From: JBOFDK01 sp051646925
Lineage (GTDB): Bacteria > Bacillota > Clostridia > Lachnospirales > Cellulosilyticaceae
Length of the DNA stretch: 7,485 nt
Assembly: GCA_051646925.1 (NCBI GenBank)
Contig: JBOFDK010000100.1
Span: forward strand, 1 to 7,485
Direction of reading: 5' to 3'
The notes beneath the pieces are model-generated. The model searched no databases. It was not told where the DNA came from and saw only the letters and a list, made by a program, of their open reading frames with translations. The position numbers were made by a program, and so were the translations under genes. This document shows, one piece after another, positions 1 through 4,929 of the stretch. How positions within the stretch are numbered: position 1 is the stretch's first letter; every line of letters starts with the position of its first letter.

Positions 1-89
1 AGTTTATTCTTTCAATCGCTTTAATAGCGCTATACTTCTTATTTATTGGAACTATTATAACGGCTATTTTAAATAGTACAAACTACTGA
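1..89 (+). CDS. C-terminal end of a small membrane protein (partial)
   Basis: An open frame enters from the left edge (first whole codon at base 3) and stops at the TGA at 87-89. The visible 28 residues are almost all hydrophobic (Leu, Ile, Phe, Ala) and end in a short polar tail Asn-Ser-Thr-Asn-Tyr, as expected for a last transmembrane helix. The gene body lies outside the window, so no family can be named. It precedes three other very small membrane-protein genes on the same strand and may be a fourth member of that group. The reading frame is clear, but with so few codons chance openness cannot be excluded. Confidence 0.5.
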   Translation, partial: FILSIALIALYFLFIGTIITAILNSTNY

Positions 90-94
90 TAACA

Positions 95-138
95 TGCACT
101 TTTAGTGCGTACATATTACGTGCAGAACCACGTTAAAA
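95..138 (+). repeat. Intergenic hairpin repeat, copy 1
   Basis: A short stem (GCACT/AGTGC, three-base loop) is followed directly by GCGTACATATTACGTGC and then CCACGTTAAAA. Copy 3 (886-930) matches along nearly its whole length with small indels, and copy 2 (319-356) shares the core GTACGTACATAT. There is no T-run, so it is not an ordinary terminator. It sits just upstream of the first small membrane-protein gene. Confidence 0.55.
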
Positions 139-158
139 GCATTAGGGGGATGAAATAC

Positions 159-314
159 GTGAGTACAGTGCTACAAGTTATTATCTTACTAATTGGGGTT
201 GCATTAATTAGAGCTGCAAAAAAACCAAATCCACATCAAAAATATCAAAGATATATCGGTATTTTTTTACTAATCTTTGGCATTATCATTTTTGTGATAC
301 ATTTACTGAAATAA
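159..314 (+). CDS. Small two-helix membrane protein, 51 aa, unknown function
   Basis: I do not recognise a function. The protein has a first transmembrane helix at about residues 3-18, a basic cytoplasmic-type loop (Arg-Ala-Ala-Lys-Lys to Gln-Lys-Tyr-Gln-Arg), and a second helix at about 31-49 that ends in Lys. I chose the GTG at 159 because a G-run (145-149) lies nine bases upstream, matching the GGGGAT-type site before the two following genes; the in-frame ATG at 150 touches the G-run and is too close. Longer starts at 105 or earlier would translate the upstream repeat. It lies in a row of small membrane genes, as is common in bacteriocin-immunity or stress loci, but nothing proves that role. 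Confidence 0.6.
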   Translation: MSTVLQVIILLIGVALIRAAKKPNPHQKYQRYIGIFLLIFGIIIFVIHLLK

Positions 315-318
315 AAAA

Positions 319-356
319 GTACTCACTGGGTGACTGGGTACGTACATATCTTAAAA
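319..356 (+). repeat. Intergenic hairpin repeat, copy 2 (diverged)
   Basis: The core GGGTACGTACATATCTTAAAA shares GTACGTACATAT with copies 1 and 3. The stem part upstream (CTCACTGGGTGACT) is only partly self-complementary, so this copy is degenerate. It fills most of the spacer before the second small membrane-protein gene. Confidence 0.4.
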
Positions 357-373
357 CGAATTGGGGATTAATT

Positions 374-613
374 ATGATAAAACAACCATTTAAAATAACG
401 AAAACTATAGGTGCGGTGGCTTTGATTTCAATGTCACTACTGAACTATGCCAACTTTCAATTCAACTATACAAAATACAGCGCTCTGATTGTGACATTAA
501 TGATGATTGTTCTTGGCTTTCAGAGTTATAGTGAGAAGAAAAAATTTAATTCAGACATTGCTTTTGTCACGGTTACTGGCCTAGCAACTTTATACATTTT
601 TTTCGTTAATTAA
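374..613 (+). CDS. Small three-helix membrane protein, 79 aa
   Basis: Function is unknown. The protein shows three hydrophobic segments (about residues 10-28, 36-50 and 62-78) with a charged loop Ser-Glu-Lys-Lys-Lys between the second and third. Its length, topology and the position of the charged loop match the next gene closely, so the two are probably distant paralogs. The layout resembles the DUF3953-type small membrane proteins of Firmicutes, but that is an impression, not a match. The start is supported by GGGG at 363-366, seven bases before the ATG. Neither a signal-cleavage site nor catalytic residues are visible. Confidence 0.72.
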   Translation: MIKQPFKITKTIGAVALISMSLLNYANFQFNYTKYSALIVTLMMIVLGFQSYSEKKKFNSDIAFVTVTGLATLYIFFVN

Positions 614-633
614 ATCAGTGCAGGGGATGAAAT

Positions 634-873
634 ATGAAAGAAAAAGCGTGGACAATTTTAATCACAGTAATCAGCTTGTCTATAATAATTGCATTAGTAA
701 CAGCAACCATAATAACTGGTAATCGACTTTTTACTAAAATTGGATCATTATTTATTGGTATTCTAACAATTATTTCTGCTATTCAAGATATAAAGAAAGA
801 CGGTAAGGTAAATTGGCAAAGCAGTCTATTTTTACTAATGGGCTTATATTTTATAGTACAACCGTGGCTTTAA
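634..873 (+). CDS. Small three-helix membrane protein, 79 aa, paralog of its neighbour
   Basis: Function is unknown. Hydrophobic segments at about residues 7-28, 33-50 and 62-77 are separated by a Gly-Asn-Arg turn and by the charged loop Asp-Ile-Lys-Lys-Asp-Gly-Lys, which sits where the previous gene has its Lys-rich loop. Both proteins are 79 residues. The gap to the previous stop is only 20 bases, so both are likely on one transcript. Translation is supported by AGGGG at 622-626, seven bases before the ATG; another ATG at 627 is out of frame. Possible roles are bacteriocin immunity or envelope stress, but the sequence does not decide. Confidence 0.75.
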   Translation: MKEKAWTILITVISLSIIIALVTATIITGNRLFTKIGSLFIGILTIISAIQDIKKDGKVNWQSSLFLLMGLYFIVQPWL

Positions 874-885
874 GTCACGCAAAAC

Positions 886-930
886 TGCACTCACAGAGTG
901 CGTACATACGTGCCAAGCGTTCACGTTAGT
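886..930 (+). repeat. Intergenic hairpin repeat, copy 3
   Basis: A perfect six-base stem (GCACTC/GAGTGC, loop ACA) is followed by GTACATACGTGCC and then TTCACGTTAG. This is the best-formed copy and aligns with copy 1 across about 45 bases. It lies upstream of the ATPase gene, so it may separate or co-regulate the small membrane genes and the following operon. Confidence 0.55.
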
Positions 931-972
931 TTAAATGTTAACAATAACACGCCTATCTAAGAGAGTCATACT

Positions 973-1926
973 ATGAAAAACCATATATTAATATTTCCGG
1001 AGTCCATAACTGAAAAACTTAAAGATATCCAAGTGATTTTAGACAAAATTTCTCAGCTGTCAACTGTTTATAATGATATCATCACCTTAGACTTTTCAAA
1101 ATCGAGATTCATTGCGTCTGAATTATCACCTTTGATTGATAGCATTATTTACTATTTTGAATCTCATAATAATGAAGTAATTGTTCATACCCAATCACTA
1201 AAATTTGAGGTAAAACAGGCACTAAGCAGAAATCACTTTTTAGAAAAACATAATTTAGAGTTAACTCATTCTCCCGATAATTATCATACTACAATATCCT
1301 ATACCAACTTCAGTTTGAATAAGTCTAGCGATGATTGGTCTAAATATATATCAGAATATTTAAAAAGAGAAGTATTTGAAAATACGTATTGGCCAAAAGA
1401 AAATAGCAAAATTGCTATGTCGAAAATAAAAGAATCTATAGTTGAAATTGTCGATAACATATTTACTCATTCTCATTCCAAAAAAGTCTTCTTGTGCGGA
1501 CAATATTATCCACACAAGCACAAGCTAAACTTTACAATATTAGATACTGGGGATGGCATTCCCGATGTTGTATCAATGGTTGCAGAAAACAGAGACAAAT
1601 CAGATTCGGAAAAAATAGACTGGGCTATGCGTGAAGGAACAACAACTATTAATGAAATGTCTAGTAAAACAACCAGAGGAATTGGTCTAAGTACAATATA
1701 TGATGAACTACTTGGGTATGGCGAATTAACTATTCTTTCTTCAAAAGGGTATTGGAAATTGACTAGCGGAACAAGTATAATTGAACCAACAAAGATTTTA
1801 AAAAATTTAAACTTTGGTGTGCCAGGTACTCTAATTCATATTTCTTTTTTCACAGAAAAAATGAGTTCCATTGATGTGACTCATACTAAAAGAGTGATTG
1901 ATAATGTATTTGAAGATATTTTTTAA
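973..1926 (+). CDS. STAS-like/GHKL ATPase fusion protein, first gene of a three-gene operon
   Basis: A 317-residue soluble protein. Residues 1 to about 95 look like a STAS-type fold: a strand with Leu-Asp-Phe-Ser (39-42), then Phe-Ile-Ala-Ser-Glu-Leu and a helix. Residues about 145-295 form a complete GHKL (histidine-kinase-like) ATPase: N-box Glu158-x3-Asn162 with His166, G1 box Asp191-Thr-Gly-Asp-Gly-Ile-Pro, G2 box Arg235-Gly-Ile-Gly-Leu, and G3 box Gly285-Thr. No phospho-acceptor His domain, sensor or membrane helix is seen, so it resembles an anti-sigma-factor serine kinase (SpoIIAB/RsbW type) more than a two-component sensor. The next gene, 17 bases on, encodes a STAS-like partner, which supports a partner-switch role. 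The Shine-Dalgarno site is weak (AGAGAG at 959-964). Confidence 0.85.
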   Translation: MKNHILIFPESITEKLKDIQVILDKISQLSTVYNDIITLDFSKSRFIASELSPLIDSIIYYFESHNNEVIVHTQSLKFEVKQALSRNHFLEKHNLELTHSPDNYHTTISYTNFSLNKSSDDWSKYISEYLKREVFENTYWPKENSKIAMSKIKESIVEIVDNIFTHSHSKKVFLCGQYYPHKHKLNFTILDTGDGIPDVVSMVAENRDKSDSEKIDWAMREGTTTINEMSSKTTRGIGLSTIYDELLGYGELTILSSKGYWKLTSGTSIIEPTKILKNLNFGVPGTLIHISFFTEKMSSIDVTHTKRVIDNVFEDIF

Positions 1927-1943
1927 ATAAAGGAGAAGCCACA

Positions 1944-2273
1944 ATGACAACCTTACGTGTAAAAAAAATAATTCATTCTCGTGAAGCAGACACATATGAT
2001 AAATCCGATTCTTTACATGCAGCTATTTTAGAAAATCTAGAAAATAATGAAATAAGTATTTTAGATTTTACTGATATTGTTTCTGTTACATCATCTTTTT
2101 TTAATCGTTCTATTGCTTCATTTTATTTTACTAGCGACCCAGAAACACTTCGTAAGCTTATTAAAATTAAATCTAACTCATTAGAGCCTTATCAAATGCT
2201 TAAGCTCGAAAGATCATTACGCAATGCTAAAGCAAAGATTGGTGGATCTGTAGCAAATGAAACCAAATATTAA
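1944..2273 (+). CDS. DUF4325-type STAS-like protein
   Basis: A 109-residue protein. Residues about 11-65 match the pattern of the STAS-like DUF4325 family: Ser-Arg-Glu-Ala near the start, a helix, Leu-Asp-Phe-Thr-Asp at 40-44, then Ser-Val-Thr-Ser-Ser-Phe-Phe-Asn-Arg-Ser (47-56). In STAS antagonists such as SpoIIAA the phosphorylated serine lies shortly after the equivalent Asp strand, and here Ser50/Ser51 occupy that place. The C-terminal third is basic (Lys-Leu-Glu-Arg-Ser-Leu-Arg-Asn-Ala-Lys). AGGAG at 1931-1935 is well placed before the ATG. The end overlaps the PIN gene by 17 bases, so the two are probably translationally coupled. It likely binds the upstream ATPase; whether it also holds the PIN protein inactive is inference. 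Confidence 0.85.
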   Translation: MTTLRVKKIIHSREADTYDKSDSLHAAILENLENNEISILDFTDIVSVTSSFFNRSIASFYFTSDPETLRKLIKIKSNSLEPYQMLKLERSLRNAKAKIGGSVANETKY

Positions 2274-2841
2274 AAATCCTACCTATGAGCTTCGTAGTAA
2301 CTCTTCAATTATTCTAGACACAAATATTTGGTTACAGAGAGTTGATCTGTCATACACATCACTAGATTACGAAGATCCTAAAAACGCAACTTTAGCAATT
2401 ATAGAAGACACAATAATAGAAATTTTATCGAAAAATATAACTATTTATGTACTGCCAACAATAATTTCTGAAATAGTAAATGTGACTGAAAGACATAACT
2501 TTAAGATGTGGTGCAAAGAGAATGGTACGATTCCAGAAGAAACCGATTACAAAAGAGACTATCGTAATAATATCGATAGCACATTTCTAGAAGATAATAG
2601 ATATATATGGCAAAGCATTGGTGAAGAAATTTTAAACCAAGATTCAGTAAAATTCCTAGATTTTACCGAACAATCATATCTTAATGAATGTATAGAGTTT
2701 TGTAATAAACATCCAACCAGTGATTTCAATGATGTTTTAATTGTAAAAGCCGCAAAAAAATTGGGCGCGTCAGTATTTTCACAAGATAAGGATTTAAGAA
2801 AACTAGATATTGACATAACTTTATATACTGTACCTGACTAA
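2257..2841 (+). CDS. PIN-domain nuclease, likely effector of the operon
   Basis: A 194-residue protein with a full PIN-domain set: Leu-Asp21-Thr-Asn near the N-terminus, Ser-Glu72, Asp156/Asp159 in Ser-Asp-Phe-Asn-Asp-Val-Leu followed by Lys-Ala-Ala, and Ser-Gln-Asp177-Lys-Asp179-Leu. These acidic residues bind metal in PIN ribonucleases (VapC and relatives), so it is probably catalytically active on RNA. It is longer than a typical VapC toxin (about 130 residues); the extra part is an insert at about 85-140. No VapB-like antitoxin sits next to it. Instead it overlaps the STAS-like gene, whose last codons cover its start. No strong ribosome site is visible, which fits coupled translation. A strong terminator follows at 2960. 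Confidence 0.88.
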   Translation: MKPNIKNPTYELRSNSSIILDTNIWLQRVDLSYTSLDYEDPKNATLAIIEDTIIEILSKNITIYVLPTIISEIVNVTERHNFKMWCKENGTIPEETDYKRDYRNNIDSTFLEDNRYIWQSIGEEILNQDSVKFLDFTEQSYLNECIEFCNKHPTSDFNDVLIVKAAKKLGASVFSQDKDLRKLDIDITLYTVPD

Positions 2842-2959
2842 TTTTTGTGTCCTTATTCCCAAATTAATATACAATAAAATGCAACGCTAACTTTTTCTTT
2901 TTATGCTCACGTTTGCAACTAATATAGTCCGCACAATTAAACAACTATATAAAAGTAAA

Positions 2960-2996
2960 GGCACGAACTTGTATTATCTAGTCCGTGCCTTTTTTT
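2960..2996 (+). terminator. Rho-independent terminator of the ATPase-STAS-PIN operon
   Basis: The stem GGCACG/CGTGCC continues, after one mismatch, with ACT/AGT around a ten-base loop, and is followed at once by seven T. It is strong and one-directional, and closes the operon 119 bases after the PIN stop codon. Confidence 0.9.
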
Positions 2997-3029
2997 ATGT
3001 ATTTTATTAAGCCGTGAGAGTCGTTTTAA

Positions 3030-3081
3030 GCGTTTAATGTCTGTCTGGTATAAAAACCATACTCATCAATATATTAAACGC
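3030..3081. repeat. Nine-base inverted repeat, 34 bases apart
   Basis: GCGTTTAAT (3030-3038) and ATTAAACGC (3073-3081) are perfect inverse copies, with a small TGGT/ACCA stem inside. No T-run follows. It could be a protein-binding site, a recombination site or an RNA hairpin; nothing decides between them. Confidence 0.45.
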
Positions 3082-3263
3082 AAATTTACACGCTATCTAG
3101 CTTGTTTTGAAACAAATATACAGGCTTTGTCTTGCTTGCTGATACGGCGATGGAAAACAATAAATGATTTATTGATATTTGTTTAAAGTTAAACAACTAC
3201 TTCCATTTTTTTATTTATTAGCATTACACTTATGACTTATAACAAATCAGAAAAAGGTTTCAA

Positions 3264-3677
3264 ATGATTCCATCAATAAAACAATACAAAGCCATAATAC
3301 TATACATACTTTTTGGCATTCTAACGACAATTATTAACCTAGTCTCATATACGGGGATGATATATTTACACTGGAATGTTCAACTTTCTGTTATCCTATC
3401 TTGGTTAATCACTGTCATTTCTGCTTACTTAACAAATAGAAAATGGGTATTTAACTCTAAGGCAACAACCTCAGTTGAATTATTACGTGAATTTCTTGCA
3501 TTTTTATCGTCTAGAGTGCTGACACTAATACTTGAAATGATTATTATATGGTTTGGTGTACAACTACTTAAACAGAATCCTCTAATATGGAAACTAATTG
3601 ATAATGTTGTGGTTATCATAGTTAATTACATAATTAGCAAGTTGTTTGTATTTAAACAAAAACCAATAAATATCTAA
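3264..3677 (+). CDS. GtrA-family membrane protein
   Basis: A 137-residue protein with four transmembrane helices (about 10-32, 38-56, 76-100, 108-128) and the GtrA hallmark Thr-Asn-Arg-Lys-Trp-Val-Phe after helix 2, echoed at the C-terminus by Ile-Ser-Lys-Leu-Phe-Val-Phe. Family members are thought to move undecaprenyl-phosphate-linked sugars across the membrane for teichoic acid, polysaccharide or phage-type O-antigen glycosylation. The length is typical. The usual glycosyltransferase partner is absent, so it is an orphan here; in prophages such genes can change the cell surface. AAAAAGG lies six bases before the ATG. A seven-base AT-rich inverted repeat (3669-3686) spans the stop codon; with no T-run directly after it, it is a poor terminator. 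Confidence 0.9.
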   Translation: MIPSIKQYKAIILYILFGILTTIINLVSYTGMIYLHWNVQLSVILSWLITVISAYLTNRKWVFNSKATTSVELLREFLAFLSSRVLTLILEMIIIWFGVQLLKQNPLIWKLIDNVVVIIVNYIISKLFVFKQKPINI

Positions 3678-3746
3678 GTAGATATTGTGTACTGCTTATT
3701 AAGTATTTTTGATCTAACAATTTATTTACATGGCAGTAAAATTTTT

Positions 3747-4153
3747 ACACCCCCCGCCCCGTTTAGGCTCCGGGAAGAGCGCACACATTGGGCTCGTCTT
3801 GTGTCAAAGTGACAATTTTCGATTATTTTTTATAGGGGGGTCTTGAGAAGGATAATCTAGCAACGTTACAAAGTTCTTGACTTAAAAATAGGCTTAAAAG
3901 TGGTAGCTAAAGTAACCCTTATTCCTAACCTACTTTTACAGATATGTGGTCACCCCCCGAAAGTTACATCAAAATCAACAATTTAGTGGTATGTTTGTGG
4001 TATACTAAAAGCATATTAACAACACGTTAAACGTTGATATAACAACGTTTTAAATTAAAAAAACACCCAATAAAAATTTTTGATTTCTACATTTGCGGAA
4101 ATTCAGGACGCCACCTTGTGACGCTCCCTCCCACAGCATAGGGGCGGGGGTGT
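3747..4153. repeat. GC-rich inverted repeat bounding a 400-base region
   Basis: ACACCCCCCGCCCC at 3747-3760 is the inverse of GGGGCGGGGGTGT at 4141-4153, with one extra C in the left copy. A second pair, GGGGGGT (3835-3841) and ACCCCCC (3952-3958), is nested inside. Confidence 0.7.
3986..4006 (+). promoter_or_regulatory. Extended -10 promoter within tandem GTGGTAT repeats
   Basis: TATACT (4001-4006) is preceded by TGG, giving the extended -10 form; no good -35 is present. The heptamer GTGGTAT occurs at 3986 and again at 3997, exactly 11 bases (one helical turn) apart, and the second copy overlaps the -10. That spacing suggests a regulator binding one face of the DNA. It would drive the candidate RNA downstream. 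Confidence 0.45.
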
Positions 4154-4159
4154 TTTTTT
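4013..4159 (+). ncRNA. Candidate structured small RNA of about 145 nt
   Basis: A transcript starting about seven bases after the extended -10 box would begin near 4013. It would then form the hairpin AAACGTTG/CAACGTTT (4029-4036 with 4043-4050), next a large closed domain with the perfect 12-base stem AAAAAAACACCC (4057-4068) and GGGTGTTTTTTT (4148-4159), and finish in a U-run. Inside the domain, CGC-CCCT pairs with AGGGGCG around a ten-base loop. No open reading frame with a ribosome site is seen. It matches no RNA family I recognise, and it could instead be only a terminator plus a DNA site. Confidence 0.3.
4057..4159. terminator. Possible bidirectional terminator with a large loop
   Basis: The 12-base perfect stem A7-CACCC / GGGTG-T7 gives a U-run on both strands, so it could stop the plus-strand transcript and the minus-strand regulator genes that end at 4178. 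The 79-base GC-rich interior is unusual for a simple terminator; the smaller inner hairpin (CGC-CCCT with AGGGGCG) followed by GGGTG and T7 could act alone on the plus strand. Confidence 0.5.
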
Positions 4160-4177
4160 ATTGCAGACAAAAAAGCA

Positions 4178-4495
4178 CTACGCTTGTAATGCTTCACGTC
4201 TCAACTTAATAAATTCATCTCCATGTTGCATGATCACATGTAGTAATCTTTTGAAGTCATTACGCCATGTTCTTAATGATGAATTACTTTTACCTGATTC
4301 ATTGCACACTTCATCCCATGTAATAAACTTATCACTATAATATTTGGTAATTGCTTGTTTATGTTCTGGTTTAATCACCGATAAGCAAAATGTTATATCA
4401 GCAATGTTTTGTTTGCATTGTGGATTGATTTCTTTCATGAGCTTCAATATACCAGAGAAGTAATCACGTAATAATCTATCTGTGTTGTCTGCCAC
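4178..4495 (-). CDS. ArpU/RinA-like phage regulator (putative)
   Basis: A 105-residue protein. I start it at the GTG at 4495 because a near-ideal AGGAGGT site lies six bases before it; a longer frame to 4561 exists but would translate through that site. An N-terminal helix (Leu-Leu-Arg-Asp-Tyr-Phe-Ser-Gly-Ile) is followed by Ile-Lys-Pro-Glu-His-Lys-Gln-Ala-Ile-Thr-Lys-Tyr-Tyr, then a helix-turn-helix-like stretch (Trp-Asp-Glu-Val-Cys-Asn-Glu-Ser-Gly-Lys-Ser to Arg-Thr-Trp-Arg). This is the layout of sigma-region-4-like late-gene activators of Gram-positive phages (ArpU, RinA), but identity is inferred from pattern only. It is co-transcribed with its upstream paralog and faces the GC-rich gene-free region. 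Confidence 0.65.
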   Translation of the reverse strand: MADNTDRLLRDYFSGILKLMKEINPQCKQNIADITFCLSVIKPEHKQAITKYYSDKFITWDEVCNESGKSNSSLRTWRNDFKRLLHVIMQHGDEFIKLRREALQA

Positions 4496-4569
4496 TATAT
4501 TACCTCCTGTGTCGCTATAACATTGTGTGATAGCGATTTCCTTGTCGTTCACGACGACCACGAACTATG

Positions 4570-4908
4570 CTATGCGTATAAACGTTGTTTTGGGCGTTCT
4601 ATCTTGCTGACTAATACGTTTAATTCTTTGTTTAAAGCCATAATATACCCAGTAGGCGCTACAACATTATAGAACTCTATAAATGGCTTATTGTCTCTAT
4701 ACTTGGCTACATACATCTCTTTTAACTCTGGCGACAGTTTACAACTAAACTCATCTAAAGCTGTTTTAACTGCCTTTATAAAAGATTCATTTTCACGTCT
4801 ATAATCATTATTCATATCTGAATAATTGTTCATGTACTCAATCTGTAAGTCTATTATCCCTCGAAAATAGCTTTTTAATATTTCACGATTAGTCCATGTA
4901 GTCGTCAT
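4570..4908 (-). CDS. Paralog of the downstream phage-type regulator, unknown function
   Basis: A 112-residue protein starting at the ATG at 4908, five bases after AGGAG; a GTG two codons upstream overlaps that site and is rejected. The N-terminal Ile-Leu-Lys-Ser-Tyr-Phe-Arg-Gly-Ile-Ile matches Leu-Leu-Arg-Asp-Tyr-Phe-Ser-Gly-Ile-Leu of the next gene, and Leu-Ser-Pro-Glu-Leu-Lys-Glu-Met-Tyr-Val-Ala-Lys-Tyr matches its Ile-Lys-Pro-Glu-His-Lys-Gln-Ala-Ile-Thr-Lys-Tyr, so the two are probably duplicates. Its C-terminal half has lost the clear helix-turn-helix pattern (Pro-Thr-Gly-Tyr-Ile-Met-Ala-Leu-Asn), so it may modulate the sister protein or be diverging. The 74-base gap to the sister gene holds a TCGCTAT/ATAGCGA hairpin just before the next ribosome site. 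Confidence 0.6.
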   Translation of the reverse strand: MTTTWTNREILKSYFRGIIDLQIEYMNNYSDMNNDYRRENESFIKAVKTALDEFSCKLSPELKEMYVAKYRDNKPFIEFYNVVAPTGYIMALNKELNVLVSKIERPKQRLYA

Positions 4909-4929
4909 ATTCACTCCTATCTGTTTAAT

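Larger units (their letters stand above)
2842..3263. other. Spacer between the PIN operon and the GtrA gene
   Basis: About 420 bases without a supported gene. It holds the operon terminator (2960-2996) and a spaced nine-base inverted repeat (3030-3081). A 49-codon open stretch from the ATG at 3037 to 3186 has no ribosome site and an Arg/Cys-rich, unrecognised translation, so I do not call it. No clear promoter for the next gene was found. Confidence 0.6.
3678..4177. other. Gene-free region rich in C-runs, G-runs and inverted repeats
   Basis: Five hundred bases with no supported gene. On the plus strand it carries, in order: C-run (3750-3760), G-run (3835-3840), C-run (3953-3958) and G-run (4141-4150), so two adjacent C...G pairings, or one large nested pairing, are possible. 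It also holds an extended -10 promoter, an eight-base hairpin (4029-4050) and a 12-base closing stem ending in seven T. The islands of pure G/C stand out sharply against AT-rich surroundings. A structured RNA, a phage packaging (cos-like) site or a replication/transfer origin are the possibilities. No Rep, relaxase or terminase gene is next to it. Confidence 0.6.

Noticed and set aside
2559..2816. Open frame antisense to the PIN gene
   Set aside because: Lies wholly opposite a well-supported PIN domain gene and shows no ribosome site or protein-like pattern.
3037..3186. 49-codon open frame in the spacer after the PIN operon (Arg- and Cys-rich product)
   Set aside because: No ribosome site, unrecognised and atypical composition, and the start lies within an inverted repeat; could be a gene remnant but chance openness is as likely.
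3730..3846. 38-codon open frame running through the GC-rich region
   Set aside because: No ribosome site and a Pro-Pro-Pro/Gly-Gly product created by the C- and G-runs; best explained as non-coding.
3825..3850. Plasmid rolling-circle nick site (GACCCCCCTATAAAAA on the minus strand resembles the flank of pMV158-type origins)
   Set aside because: The expected nick sequence TACTACGAC is absent (CTCAAGAC instead) and no Rep gene is nearby; kept only as an alternative for the GC-rich region.
3986..4010. MobV-type oriT (AGTG...GTGGTATACTAAA resembles such sites)
   Set aside because: The characteristic inverted repeat and nick sequence do not match well and no relaxase gene is present; the extended -10 promoter explains the TATACT better.
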